The translations under genes and the position numbers were made by a program. The notes under the pieces were generated by a model. The model worked only from the letters and a program-made list of their open reading frames with translations. It did not search any database and had not been told where the DNA came from. This document shows, piece by piece, positions 7,328 to 16,315 of a stretch of DNA of 54,711 nucleotides; the stretch's first letter is position 1, and every line of letters starts with the position of its first letter. This DNA is from Anaerolineaceae bacterium UBA4775 (lineage in GTDB: Bacteria > Chloroflexota > Anaerolineae > Anaerolineales > Anaerolineaceae): contig DHHJ01000003.1 of the NCBI GenBank assembly GCA_002403205.1, positions 1-54,711 of the forward strand, read 5' to 3'.

Positions 7328-8011
7328 ATGAAAAAACAAGCTTTGGATACAAACACCAGTCCAGATACGTTTAACCTTATCGATACCATCGATCACCTTT
7401 TGCAAAATTGGTGGAAAATCACCTTGTGTATGATCATTTTTGGTTTAATGGGTTTAATCTTCTCTTTTATCAAACCACCGAAGTACGAAGCAGAAGCCAT
7501 CTTCTCATCATCCATTGACTACAGCCAGATCAACTTCGAAAACCTTCAGGATGAGAATGGACAGCCTGTACAGCTCACGCAGTACGATCTTGACTTAGCC
7601 CTCTCAGCAGTCCAAAGAGTTTTGCTGGGGGTCAGAAACAAGACGATTATTTTTGCTAAAACACTGGATCCAACCCTTGAATCGGCAACCTTTGAACAGA
7701 ACATGAGCATCGAGCGGTATCACGACAGGTGGTATCTACGATATCGGCATGAAGACCCCCTGGTTGCTCAATCGATCGTCAATTATTGGGCTGATTTGGG
7801 TATGGCTCAATTGGCGGAAAAACAGGCATCCAATCAAGTGGAGCCCTTTGTAATGGCAAGCTTGATCGCACATGCTAACCTACCAGACAAACCCATCTAT
7901 CAAAACAGGAGTAACGTAATCCTCGCCGGTACATTAATCGGATTTGGCATCGGGGTGATGCTGGTCGACTTGAAGTATCGCTTTTTTCCATCGACCCCAA
8001 AAGGTGAATAA
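7328..8011 (+). CDS. Wzz-like chain-length determinant protein
   Basis: The 227-residue protein has the layout of a polysaccharide co-polymerase: a short cytoplasmic N-terminus, TM1 (about 35-52), an extracytoplasmic domain of about 145 residues, and TM2 (about 197-215). NWWKITLCMIIFG followed by PPKYEAEA fits the Wzz family. The short Pro/Arg-containing tail has no tyrosine-kinase domain. Such proteins set polymer length together with a Wzy polymerase, and the next gene is Wzy/WaaL-like, six bases away. The extracytoplasmic domain is poorly conserved, so the family call rests on topology, the N-terminal motif and context. Confidence 0.75.
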   Translation: MKKQALDTNTSPDTFNLIDTIDHLLQNWWKITLCMIIFGLMGLIFSFIKPPKYEAEAIFSSSIDYSQINFENLQDENGQPVQLTQYDLDLALSAVQRVLLGVRNKTIIFAKTLDPTLESATFEQNMSIERYHDRWYLRYRHEDPLVAQSIVNYWADLGMAQLAEKQASNQVEPFVMASLIAHANLPDKPIYQNRSNVILAGTLIGFGIGVMLVDLKYRFFPSTPKGE

Positions 8012-8017
8012 TCACTA

Positions 8018-9568
8018 ATGCTGTCACGGATTTCAAAGCATAGAATTTACCAGATTCTCTGCACGATACTTTTCGGCTTGGTGCTGATCGGTCTCCCCCT
8101 CACCAGTTTCCCTGTTCTTACCCGTTTGACAGACTCACAGGTGGCGCCTTTTTCTGCCCTGCCCTTACTCGGACTGATCCTGATCTGGTTCGTACCCTAC
8201 CTGATCCGCCAGGGAACCTTCCCCAAGGAAGTTGTGCCCATATTCTATTTTGTGATCATTGCCGTGACATGCTCTGCTGGCGCGTATTTCCTGGATGGAT
8301 TTTACCTGCGCGGGACGACCTTTTTCGATCAAAGCCTGCGTGCGCTAGTTACACTGGCGATCGGACTTGGCTTTTACCTCACCATCACCACTTACCTTCA
8401 GGATCGATTTGTAATTCATCAAGCTTTGAAATTCATTTATATCAGTGGGATATGGCTCATCCTCTGGTCACTGATTGAAATCGTGCTGTTGCAGACCTAT
8501 ATAAATCCCCATTATTTCCCTGAGTGGTTCTCCAGTATCAAATCTGCCCTGGTCTTCCAGCAGCCAGGGATGCTCTTATCAAACCGTTTGACGGGATTTG
8601 CTTATGAACCTTCATGGTATGTGCTGATCTTTACCCTGGTGCTCTTCCCGTTGTGGTTTTCTGCCGTATATCAGCGAAAATCCATTTTTAAATTTAGGCT
8701 GTGGCGTTTTCAAGTTGAAGATGGGCTTTTGCTGGCGGGTCTGATCGTGTTCATGTTCAGCTTTCCCCGCATCGGACTGCTGGCGCTGATTGTCATGCTT
8801 ACCTTCTTAAGCATGCTGCTCGCCAGAAGGCTGTTCTACAAAATACACACCTGGTTAATCAACCACAAGAAGTTCAAGATTAATGATTCTGCCCTCTTCC
8901 GTGCGGTATTAGCCCTCATCCTGCTCACAAGTGCCCTGGCAATCATTGTCGGCACATCGGGCATAATAATCCACTTGGCAAGCCAACGCGATTCCCGCTA
9001 CCAATTAATCATTGACCAGGTTTTATTTGCCAGTTTGAGTGACCTGCCCACCTCCGAAACAGAGATCATCCTGCTGGCACGCGAATTGGCTTTCATGGAG
9101 CGTACCGTGTACTGGTTCGGCGGGTGGAATATCTTCGCCGACTACCCCTTTGGTGTCGGATTGGGCAATGCTGGTTTTTACATTGTCGATCGGCTGCACA
9201 GCCTGGGGTACGAATCCATTGAAGTCCGAAATCTTTTATACCAGAGCAACAGCCTGATTAACACCAAATCCCTTTGGTTTCGATTGCTGGCTGAAACAGG
9301 TTTTATCGGTTTAAGCGTTTACCTGACCTGGTTATACCTCCTATGGAGGAACAGCACATTCATCCACAACAGCAGCCATCAACCCGTCATGCAAATCGTT
9401 GGTCTGGCTGGAAAATTTTTTATCTTAGCCCACCTGGTTGAAGGTTTCAGCGTCGATACCTTTGCCTTGCCTTATTTTTGGGTGATAGCAGGTTTGATTT
9501 CTGCCGGTGGTCTGATTGTAAGCAACGAAATAAAGGCCAGGTCATCAGCCATAGCCGATACCCAGTAA
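8018..9568 (+). CDS. O-antigen ligase/polymerase-like membrane protein (Wzy/WaaL type)
   Basis: This 516-residue, very hydrophobic protein has about ten to eleven predicted membrane segments and one large extracytoplasmic loop (about 325-410). That loop holds NIFADYPFGVGLGNAGFY, the pattern of the Wzy_C/O-antigen-ligase family, preceded by FERT-type acid and aromatic residues. It should polymerise lipid-linked repeat units or ligate glycan to a carrier outside the membrane. It sits six bases after the Wzz-like gene, and an AAGGTGA in the end of that gene can serve as its ribosome site. Its stop lies 38 bases from the convergent GT-C gene, with no obvious terminator between. Confidence 0.8.
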   Translation: MLSRISKHRIYQILCTILFGLVLIGLPLTSFPVLTRLTDSQVAPFSALPLLGLILIWFVPYLIRQGTFPKEVVPIFYFVIIAVTCSAGAYFLDGFYLRGTTFFDQSLRALVTLAIGLGFYLTITTYLQDRFVIHQALKFIYISGIWLILWSLIEIVLLQTYINPHYFPEWFSSIKSALVFQQPGMLLSNRLTGFAYEPSWYVLIFTLVLFPLWFSAVYQRKSIFKFRLWRFQVEDGLLLAGLIVFMFSFPRIGLLALIVMLTFLSMLLARRLFYKIHTWLINHKKFKINDSALFRAVLALILLTSALAIIVGTSGIIIHLASQRDSRYQLIIDQVLFASLSDLPTSETEIILLARELAFMERTVYWFGGWNIFADYPFGVGLGNAGFYIVDRLHSLGYESIEVRNLLYQSNSLINTKSLWFRLLAETGFIGLSVYLTWLYLLWRNSTFIHNSSHQPVMQIVGLAGKFFILAHLVEGFSVDTFALPYFWVIAGLISAGGLIVSNEIKARSSAIADTQ

Positions 9569-9606
9569 TCAACAATGGTTAATCCCGCTGTCCAAGACAC
9601 ACATGC

Positions 9607-11136
9607 CTATTGTGTTTCCCGTAGATCATAAATCAAATAACCCTCGCCCTGATCAAAAATGGGATAAGTTTCCTGTAAGATTTCTTTAACCTCAGGTTGC
9701 CGATTAAATTCATTAAAATCTGTGATCAGGAAGAGCTCTCTCCCACCAACGGCTTCAGCAAATAAAGCTGTTTTATCCAGGTCCACCCCCGCCAGTTCTC
9801 GCAGGATGAAGTCTCCTGAAGACATCCAGTTAAGTGTGGATTTCCACCCCCAATAGCCCAGTCGGTAACCATAATCAGGCGTGATGGAAACAAGAGAATA
9901 ATCGCGCAGTTGCTCACCCAGGGCAGCATAAAATCCTGGTTGCTCACGATGATTAACATGCTTCAGGGTCATCCTGGCATCCCAAAAGTTGTACGCCATC
10001 CAAAAGAATAACAAACCTGCAATCGCTGCCAATCCGAAGGTCTTGCGACCGGGCAGGTGCTCTATTAGCACAGCTGCACAAGCAGACAACCCAATCGCAA
10101 TGGCAGGTGTCAATGGAATTTGGTAATAGGTATGGGTGACGATATGATAAGGAAAAACCAACCCATATAAGAAATAGCCTGCAAAGATACTTAAAACCAT
10201 CGCCCTAAAACGGTCATCATTTATCACCAAAGTCCCGATAAGGCCAAATAAGAAAAATTCAATCCCCAATGTGCTGTCAATCACATTTTTCCACTTTAAG
10301 TAGTGAAAGGGATCCGTTAACAATTGAGGAAACAACCTGAAACCGGTCTGGTTTTGTAGAAAGCCTGATAGATAAATCCCATCCACATGATAGACTAATG
10401 CAGGTGCAACAGCCAAAATCACCATGGTAATCACCTGTGGATGGGTGATGAACTTGATCAACTTTTGATCGGTAATAACAACCGCCATCATGGCAGGGGC
10501 GACGAAAAATATTGCGGGTAATTTGACATAAATGACCAAGCCAGAAAGCAATCCCGCCACAACGGCATTGACCCAGGTGTTTTGCTTGGCCCACCTTTCA
10601 ATGGCCCACCAGGAAAAAATAATTGCAGCCGTCATCAACGGCTCAGGTTGAAAGGAACGGCTCGCGTACAGCGGGAAAGGCAGCACCATGTAATAGGCTA
10701 ACCCGATCACCGCGCCCTTAGCGCCCACCACATCACTCAGCAACAAGAACAGCCCAATCCCACCAGCAGTCCAAAAGAAGATCGATAGAAACCTTGGCAC
10801 CCGCAGATCATCTGTACCCACCAGCCGATATCCCCAGGCAGTTAACCGTTCCATGATCGGTGGTTCAATTTGACCCTCAGATTTCCATTGTTGGACTGCC
10901 AACGCGCGCTGTTCTTCCGGTGCGTCGACCAAATTTTCATAGTACATCCCTCTGGCGATCAACATGGAATGCAGCTGCCGTGTGGGGTGAAAATCCAGCG
11001 GCGGGTCATCAAAGTCGTAGAACCGCCCCACCAGTCCAAAGAAGAACACCAGGGCCAGCATTAACCACACCCAATACTGATGATCTTCAAGCATTTTAAT
11101 TAGTTTAGAATCAGTTTTGATCTTCGGGTTCATCAC
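9607..11136 (-). CDS. GT39/ArnT-like membrane glycosyltransferase
   Basis: A GT-C fold protein of 509 residues with about eleven membrane segments. After TM1 the first loop carries RFYDFDDPPLDFHPTRQ, the acidic loop typical of dolichyl/undecaprenyl-phosphate-sugar dependent enzymes, and RSFQPEPLMTAA lies near TM4. Such enzymes transfer a sugar from a polyprenyl-phosphate donor on the outer face of the membrane. A soluble C-terminal domain (about 410-509) follows. The GT2 gene upstream overlaps it by 26 bases, so they are co-transcribed. Substrate unknown. Confidence 0.78.
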   Translation of the reverse strand: MMNPKIKTDSKLIKMLEDHQYWVWLMLALVFFFGLVGRFYDFDDPPLDFHPTRQLHSMLIARGMYYENLVDAPEEQRALAVQQWKSEGQIEPPIMERLTAWGYRLVGTDDLRVPRFLSIFFWTAGGIGLFLLLSDVVGAKGAVIGLAYYMVLPFPLYASRSFQPEPLMTAAIIFSWWAIERWAKQNTWVNAVVAGLLSGLVIYVKLPAIFFVAPAMMAVVITDQKLIKFITHPQVITMVILAVAPALVYHVDGIYLSGFLQNQTGFRLFPQLLTDPFHYLKWKNVIDSTLGIEFFLFGLIGTLVINDDRFRAMVLSIFAGYFLYGLVFPYHIVTHTYYQIPLTPAIAIGLSACAAVLIEHLPGRKTFGLAAIAGLLFFWMAYNFWDARMTLKHVNHREQPGFYAALGEQLRDYSLVSITPDYGYRLGYWGWKSTLNWMSSGDFILRELAGVDLDKTALFAEAVGGRELFLITDFNEFNRQPEVKEILQETYPIFDQGEGYLIYDLRETQ

Positions 11137-12088
11137 TTTCTATCTCAATGAAGCGCTTTTTCCGTCTGCGCAGATAGTTCTCGCGCCAATTGTCAACCTT
11201 CAACGGGCTCATCACGGCAAATGCGACCCGGCGCCAATCTTTCAAAGCAACAGCTGGTTTCTGCCAAAAAGCACGCCAGTAAGCCTTGAGTGCAGCGCCT
11301 GCTTTGCCCTCATTCAGCAAATAAAACGCGTTCAGGCGATGAGCACCCGCCCAAACGCTTCTCGCGTGACCTTCATAATGGCTTACAAATCGCTCATCTT
11401 TTCCCATCCATTTTGCCAGCCGATAAGCTTCGCGACCAAAACCTTCTGCTTGCGAGATATTTTTCGCACCTGCGTGCATCCTGGCTGCAGCCCACACTTC
11501 ACCCGGAACATATTTTAGCTGTGTACACAGTGCCATTCTCAGCCAGAGATGGTGATCCAGCAAATAGTGATAGGATGTGTCCAGGAAACCAACTTCGTCT
11601 AATAGTGACCTGCGAAAAAACACACTCGGCTGCCCCAAAATCTTAAAAGCCATCAAATCAACCAACTGCCAATGGTGATAATGCATGCGGTTAAAAAGCT
11701 CACCCCGGGCATCGATCGAATCCACATCGCTGTAAACCAGCCCAACCTCGGGGTGCCCCTGTAATGCAGCTACTGCCCTTGCTACAGCATGCGGTCGGTA
11801 CAAGTCATCCGAGTTGATCCAGGCAACGATGTCCCCGCTTGACCTGCGCAAACCTTTATTAATTGCATCAGCCTGACCTTCATCCGGTTCAGAAACCCAT
11901 CCAGCAATTCGATCAGCATACTTGTTGATGATGGCACGACTGCCATCCTGCGATCCTCCATCTATGATCCAATACTCCATACAGGGATAATCCTGTGTTA
12001 AAACCGATTGGATCGTCGCCTCAAGAAAAGAACCCTGATTGAACGAAGGGGTGATGATAGAGACAAGCGGTTTAGAGACCATGCTCAT
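11111..12088 (-). CDS. GT2 family glycosyltransferase
   Basis: A WcaA-type GT-A glycosyltransferase of 325 residues, with SIITPSFNQGSFL, IDGGSQDGS and VAWINSDDLY in the N-terminal 100 residues. It shares long stretches with the paralogue at 6375-7172 but has a C-terminal extension of about 60 residues rich in Arg/Lys and Trp, probably membrane-peripheral. The ATG overlaps the stop of the DUF115 gene as ATGA, and its own 3' end overlaps the GT-C gene by 26 bases. The order DUF115 - GT2 - GT-C suggests one transcript. Confidence 0.9.
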   Translation of the reverse strand: MSMVSKPLVSIITPSFNQGSFLEATIQSVLTQDYPCMEYWIIDGGSQDGSRAIINKYADRIAGWVSEPDEGQADAINKGLRRSSGDIVAWINSDDLYRPHAVARAVAALQGHPEVGLVYSDVDSIDARGELFNRMHYHHWQLVDLMAFKILGQPSVFFRRSLLDEVGFLDTSYHYLLDHHLWLRMALCTQLKYVPGEVWAAARMHAGAKNISQAEGFGREAYRLAKWMGKDERFVSHYEGHARSVWAGAHRLNAFYLLNEGKAGAALKAYWRAFWQKPAVALKDWRRVAFAVMSPLKVDNWRENYLRRRKKRFIEIESDEPEDQN

Positions 12089-12900
12089 TTTCCAAAATAG
12101 TGATCATACTTAACTTTTGGAAACACCTCCAACTGTCCGCCAATCGTTGCATCCAATACCTGGCGGCCATCTTCCGCAAAAGCCTTTTGCGCCATTCGAT
12201 AAGCCTTTTCTGAAGTCTCCAGGTCTGGAAGCTGCCAGCGGAAACCCTTGCCAAAGTATTGAGGGCTGAAATGATTGGGGTCATCGCCTTGAGATTCTAC
12301 AGTTTGATTGGGTTTTCCTTTCGAAGCGAAGCTGTGATCCACCCCAATTAAGACAACAGTTGAAAAGCCCATGTGGTATGCCAACTGTAAGGCCGTATAA
12401 GTCACTGTTGCGCCTTCCCAAAGTCGTTTACTGGCATCTTTGGCAAACAATGGGCCGGTGTAAGTTGTATATAAGAAATGCAAGTTATCTTTTGGCTCAA
12501 GCCAACGGCGCGCCCGCCAAGAAACAAATAAAGGCACGGGCAAAGCCATGATCTCTTGCGCACACTGATCAATCACCAGATCATTCACAGAGAGAAAATA
12601 AGAGGTGGAAAAACCCCATCCTTCCCAAGCGAGGTAGATACGATTCAAGCCAAAGGTGTACTCATTGCGGATTTTCTGTACATCGGTTTTATTCAGGCTG
12701 GGGCCATTCCCGATGATCACACACCGTTCACCTTGATGAATATCCTTTAACGCCTGTAATTTTTCCATACTTTCACGTCGCCAGGGATGCAGGTAAGCCT
12801 CAAGGTTTTGGGGAACCCGCTGGATCGAGTCCCAGCCGGATCGCCCCATACGCCAAACGCTATCTGGGATGATTCGTTTTAACCACACTTTTTGCTTCAT
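12085..12900 (-). CDS. DUF115 / MptE-like protein
   Basis: The 271-residue protein has the DUF115 core: GERCVIIGNGPSLNKTD near residue 57, followed by a hydrophobic strand, a conserved SVNDLVIDQC, and VVLIGVDHSF near 190. Archaeal MptE members are 6-hydroxymethylpterin pyrophosphokinases. Bacterial members instead occur with nonulosonate and flagellin-glycosylation genes (Maf relatives). Given the neighbours, a role in glycan transfer or processing is more likely than pterin chemistry. It overlaps the SDR gene upstream and the GT2 gene downstream by ATGA junctions, which implies tight coupling. Confidence 0.75.
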   Translation of the reverse strand: MKQKVWLKRIIPDSVWRMGRSGWDSIQRVPQNLEAYLHPWRRESMEKLQALKDIHQGERCVIIGNGPSLNKTDVQKIRNEYTFGLNRIYLAWEGWGFSTSYFLSVNDLVIDQCAQEIMALPVPLFVSWRARRWLEPKDNLHFLYTTYTGPLFAKDASKRLWEGATVTYTALQLAYHMGFSTVVLIGVDHSFASKGKPNQTVESQGDDPNHFSPQYFGKGFRWQLPDLETSEKAYRMAQKAFAEDGRQVLDATIGGQLEVFPKVKYDHYFGK

Positions 12901-13682
12901 TCTGTACTCAATCGGCAGGTGGCGCCGCCATCCACGATCAACGCCTGACCGGTCATATAGGAGGATTGAGCGTTATCGGCCAGGAAGTAGATCGCCCTGG
13001 CAATCTCCTCTGGCTGGCCTACACGGCCATTGACCGTCTTGCGTGCCAAGTTTTCCAGGCGGTCCAGGATAGTGCCATCGCCCGCATGCCCTCGGCTGAG
13101 GCCGGCGCGCAGCATAGGTGTATCCACAGCACCGGGCAGGATGGCATTGACCCGGATGTCATCGGCGGCAAACTCAATCGCCATGGCGCGGGTCAGCGCC
13201 AACAGGCCGCCCTTGCTGGCAGCATAGGAGGCGATATCTGCCGATGTGGCTACGGCATGCACGGAGGAGACGTTCACAATCGCCGCGCCTCCGCGAGAGC
13301 TGCCGGAGGATCGCTTCGCCAGCAGGGGGTGGGCCAGCTTGGCACCCAGGAAGACCGAGCGCAGGTTAGACGCCATCACCAGGTCCCACTCCTCAGCGGT
13401 GGTTTCAAGCAGGGGCTTGGCAATCTGCACGGCGGCATTGTTGACCACAGCGTCCAGGGCGTCGGTAAAGCCGGAAACCTGTTCAAAAATATTTTCGATC
13501 TGTTCTGGCAGGGAGATATCCGCCTGGATATACAAGCCATCCGCCGGGAATCCGTCGTATTTTGTCTGGCGGTCCACGCCGATCACCTGCCAGCCTTTTT
13601 CAGTAAAGACATCAACCGTCGCCCGGCCAATGCCGCCGGCAGCACCGGTGATCAATAAAATTCGAGTTTCACTTTCACTCAT
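12897..13682 (-). CDS. SDR family oxidoreductase
   Basis: A classical short-chain dehydrogenase of 261 residues. It has the NAD(P)-binding TGAAGGIG near the N-terminus, VVNNAA, the catalytic Ser in NVSSVHA, and YAASKGG with Tyr and Lys (about 158-162), and it ends in the usual VDGGATCRL tail. The start at 13682 (MSESETRILLITG) was chosen over longer options because AAGGA sits nine bases upstream and the longer frame lacks family similarity. It is coupled to the DUF115 gene (ATGA) and follows a 2-hydroxyacid dehydrogenase and a NeuA-like gene, so it probably oxidises or reduces a sugar or sugar acid in that set. Confidence 0.9.
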   Translation of the reverse strand: MSESETRILLITGAAGGIGRATVDVFTEKGWQVIGVDRQTKYDGFPADGLYIQADISLPEQIENIFEQVSGFTDALDAVVNNAAVQIAKPLLETTAEEWDLVMASNLRSVFLGAKLAHPLLAKRSSGSSRGGAAIVNVSSVHAVATSADIASYAASKGGLLALTRAMAIEFAADDIRVNAILPGAVDTPMLRAGLSRGHAGDGTILDRLENLARKTVNGRVGQPEEIARAIYFLADNAQSSYMTGQALIVDGGATCRLSTE

Positions 13683-13750
13683 TATCAATATCCTTTTTTC
13701 AGATTCCTTCACCAATCCTTTTTTTACCTCAAACCATCCGTGCAAACCCT

Positions 13751-14728
13751 TCAGTCCTTGAACTGCTCTCGCAGGGCTGCCAACGGGTCGGGGTCAATAT
13801 CCAAACCAATCAGCAGGTTTTTAATCGTGTTCCAGTGCACCCGCTCCCAAAATAGCGGGCTTGAATTGGAATTGTGGGGGGCCAGCAGCACCTGGTCCAT
13901 CCCCCGCAGGGGGCTTTCGGCTGGCAAAGGCTCAACCTCAAACACATCCAAGGCCGCACCGCGCAGCGTGCCTGCCTGCAGCGCTGCAACCAGGGCAGGC
14001 TCATCCACCACCGGACCGCGGGCGGTATTGATCAACACAGCACCCGGCCGGCACAGGGACAGGTGCTCAGCGTTGATCAGGTGATAGCTGGTCGGGTTGA
14101 GGGTGCAGTTGACACTGATGAAATCTGCACGCGCCATCAGATCTTCCAACCCGGTCATCTCAACCCCGTATTCCAGCACAAAATCGGGTGCAATCTCGAC
14201 AATATCGTTTCCGAGGATCTTCATTCCAAAGGCATGCGCCCGGCGAATGACGGCTTTGCCCACATTGCCCACACCGATCACACCCAGCGTGCTCTCGACC
14301 AGGGTCTTCCCGTTGATCTTTTCCCAGGTACCGGCTTTGATGGCATCATCAAGCCAGGGCACCTGGCGGGCAAAGGCCAGCATATACCCCATCACACTCT
14401 CAGACACAGGGACGGTGAATGCGTTGGGGGTGTTCCCGATCATTACGCCCATCTCAGCCGCTGCGGTTTGGTCGATCGAGTCAATCCCTGTACCCCATTT
14501 GGAGATCACCTGTAAACGCGGCCTGCACGCCTCAATCACCCGGCGAGTGTAGCGGTCATCGCCGCAAATGGTGCCATCGAACTGGCCGGCATGCACCAGG
14601 ATCTCTTCTTCGGAAAGGCGCTCGTGGACCTCCGGAATGATCAGGTCGAGGTCAAAAGCCTCCAAAACCGGGCGAAAGCGCTCAATTTCCGTCAGCAGAT
14701 AAGGTGCAGACACCAAAACCGTTTTCAT
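13751..14728 (-). CDS. D-2-hydroxyacid dehydrogenase (SerA-like)
   Basis: The 325-residue protein belongs to the D-isomer-specific 2-hydroxyacid dehydrogenase family. It has the NAD-binding GVIGVGNVGKAV (about 150), the catalytic Arg in NTARGPVVDE, the Glu in DVFEVEPLP and the His in APHNSNSS. There is no ACT regulatory domain, so housekeeping phosphoglycerate dehydrogenase is less likely. The start at 14728 has AGGAGAAGC upstream; the longer frame overlaps the NeuA-like gene in an implausible way. It lies 34 bases after the NeuA-like cytidylyltransferase and before an SDR, which suggests work on a 2-hydroxy or 2-keto acid sugar. Confidence 0.88.
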   Translation of the reverse strand: MKTVLVSAPYLLTEIERFRPVLEAFDLDLIIPEVHERLSEEEILVHAGQFDGTICGDDRYTRRVIEACRPRLQVISKWGTGIDSIDQTAAAEMGVMIGNTPNAFTVPVSESVMGYMLAFARQVPWLDDAIKAGTWEKINGKTLVESTLGVIGVGNVGKAVIRRAHAFGMKILGNDIVEIAPDFVLEYGVEMTGLEDLMARADFISVNCTLNPTSYHLINAEHLSLCRPGAVLINTARGPVVDEPALVAALQAGTLRGAALDVFEVEPLPAESPLRGMDQVLLAPHNSNSSPLFWERVHWNTIKNLLIGLDIDPDPLAALREQFKD

Positions 14729-14762
14729 TGTGCTTCTCCTAACACATGGACTGTGACGCTGA

Positions 14763-15437
14763 TCACGCACCATAGATCTGGCGGTAGAGCGTTTCTGCAA
14801 TGGTGAAATCCAATTCATTATCGATGTCCCTGGCCTCTATGGCAGGGATCTCAAACATCAGCGGGCGTTCACCCAGGCGGTTGCGCCGCTCGACGAGGGT
14901 CTGGCGGGAAAAAATATACAGGCAGGAATTTTCCTCATAGATGGGCGGCAAATCCTGGGTGCGCAGGAGGATGTTCGGATTATGGTTGATTGGGCGGCCA
15001 AGCTGATCCCACAGGCGGGTTTGGTAGCGGGTCACCCCGAACAGGGAGTCATATTCGGGCATGCCGGCATAAAACGCCTGGATTGCAGTAGAGATGGTCT
15101 CCGCCCGCAAGAGCGGGTTGGTGGAGTGGGTTTGCAGGTAAAAATCCGCCTTGATAGCACCGGTGTCGTGGATCAGGATCTCGTTCATCGAGACCTCATC
15201 GCCCCGCAGATGCTCGGGACGGGTCAGAATTTTCACGTCCGGAAAGTGCGCTTCCAAACCCGCAGTGATCTCCGGGCTGTCGGTGTCCACGAGGACGGCC
15301 TCAAGTTCCTGCACCTTCATCAACGTGTGCATGATGTGGTGAAAAAGAGGTTTGCCTGCCAGGAGGCGGTAATTCTTACCGGGCACCCTCACCGAATGAT
15401 GGCGCATGGGGACCAGCGCGACGATTTTGTTTGCCAT
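14763..15437 (-). CDS. NeuA-like CMP-sugar acid cytidylyltransferase
   Basis: This 224-residue GT-A-like nucleotidyltransferase resembles CMP-N-acetylneuraminate/CMP-Kdo synthetases. The N-terminal LVPMRHHSVRVPGKN aligns with the PARGGSKGIPGKN CTP loop, LQTHSTNPLLRAETI is the substrate loop, and the terminal EARDIDNELDF carries the metal-binding Asp residues. The first loop has HHSVR in place of the Gly-Gly-Ser-Lys, so it is a divergent subgroup distinct from the NeuA at 20022. It is the first gene of the run continuing into the hydroxyacid dehydrogenase, SDR, DUF115 and GT2 genes. Confidence 0.82.
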   Translation of the reverse strand: MANKIVALVPMRHHSVRVPGKNYRLLAGKPLFHHIMHTLMKVQELEAVLVDTDSPEITAGLEAHFPDVKILTRPEHLRGDEVSMNEILIHDTGAIKADFYLQTHSTNPLLRAETISTAIQAFYAGMPEYDSLFGVTRYQTRLWDQLGRPINHNPNILLRTQDLPPIYEENSCLYIFSRQTLVERRNRLGERPLMFEIPAIEARDIDNELDFTIAETLYRQIYGA

Positions 15438-15475
15438 ATGACTACCTTCTGATCAGCTTATTTTCTTAATTCGTT

Positions 15476-15481
15476 ATTATA
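15476..15481 (-). promoter_or_regulatory. Candidate -10 box for the NeuA-like operon
   Basis: Minus-strand TATAAT (in GGTTATAATAACG) lies 38 bases before the NeuA-like start codon and between divergent genes. No convincing -35 is seen. Confidence 0.4.
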
Positions 15482-15543
15482 ACCCGGTTTACCAATGCTT
15501 GAGCGGCAATGACTTTTACTCAGACCGTTCTGGAGCATGATTT

Positions 15544-16238
15544 ATGAAGACAAAACAAAGTCCACAAGCATAATAATGACCCTGGCACCCCTGGTGATTG
15601 CTGTGATGGTAATGGCCTTTGGCTGACTTCCCCCCAGTTTGGGTTGATGGACGAGGGCCTGATCAACACTGAAGGTATAAAAATCCGGGAGGGCGACTTC
15701 AGCATAGGTTACGATCTCCAGGCCTGTCCAGACCCTGTGTGGTTTTCTTTGTGAGTCCCCTGATCTCCTGCTGGTCCTGCAGAAGGAAATCCGGTCTTTG
15801 ATGAAATCAATGGGAGCCCAAGACGGGCATATCCTGCTGGGGCAATTGGCCTATCTATTCTCGATTCCCATCATTGAAAACTTCTACACCTTAACAAAAA
15901 TAGGATACACCCACATCGATGCGGAGACGCTGGAACGCCTGCACTTGTATTCGGACGGGGTCGTTTTGATGCCCTATGTCGACAATATGCCCAGGCTGCT
16001 GCTCAGGGCGGGAGTTGATGAAGATTCCGCCATGCTATGGAATGAGATCGTGCTCCGTAACCAGGGCGACCGTTTCGTCCCCGTAGCCCAGGTGCATGAC
16101 CAGTTCCGGGTCATCAACCTGAACCTGCCAGTGGTGGTCTGCCCGTTGATAGGAAGCATAGGGTATTGCAACGACCCTGATCCCCTCTTTGACACCCGGA
16201 TATTCAGCTATGGTTGGGATATCTACACCATCCAATAA
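15544..16238 (+). pseudogene. Frameshifted gene for an exported or membrane-anchored protein of unknown family
   Basis: Coding signal runs on the plus strand, opposite to its neighbours, through several frames. GGAG precedes an ATG at 15544 (MKTKQ). A second frame continues with a membrane helix, TSIIMTLAPLVIAVMVMAFG (about 15562-15624). A third frame reads SPQFGLMDEGLINTEGIK and on to a stop at about 15755. The first frame-shifted register then resumes with SPDLLLVLQKEIRSL and stays open to 16238 (open from the TTG at 15798, 146 codons). The last part ends in YGWDIYTIQ and uses G/C-ending codons like real genes here. The pieces join in order with three frame changes, so I call it a decayed gene. 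I do not recognise the family. An N-terminal helix plus a soluble domain suits an exported protein. Confidence 0.55.
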
Positions 16239-16315
16239 GGCATAATACAGCCTGTTTATGTTCCGTTGCGCACCACCCCTTAAAGCGCTTACTTAACCCC
16301 TGTATTGCGATTGAC

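Noticed and set aside
12085..12900. Pterin biosynthesis (MptE) function
   Set aside because: The family name comes from archaeal members. No pterin gene is nearby and the neighbours are sugar and glycan genes.
12897..15437. Phosphonate biosynthesis, in which a CMP transferase is paired with a phosphoglycerate-dehydrogenase homologue (as I recall from phosphinothricin pathways)
   Set aside because: No phosphoenolpyruvate mutase or phosphonopyruvate decarboxylase is in the window, and the surroundings are glycan genes.
16035..16235. Minus-strand frame in the 15544-16238 pseudogene region
   Set aside because: It is only 66 codons. The plus-strand frame over the same stretch is longer, uses codons like the neighbours and joins to upstream coding fragments.
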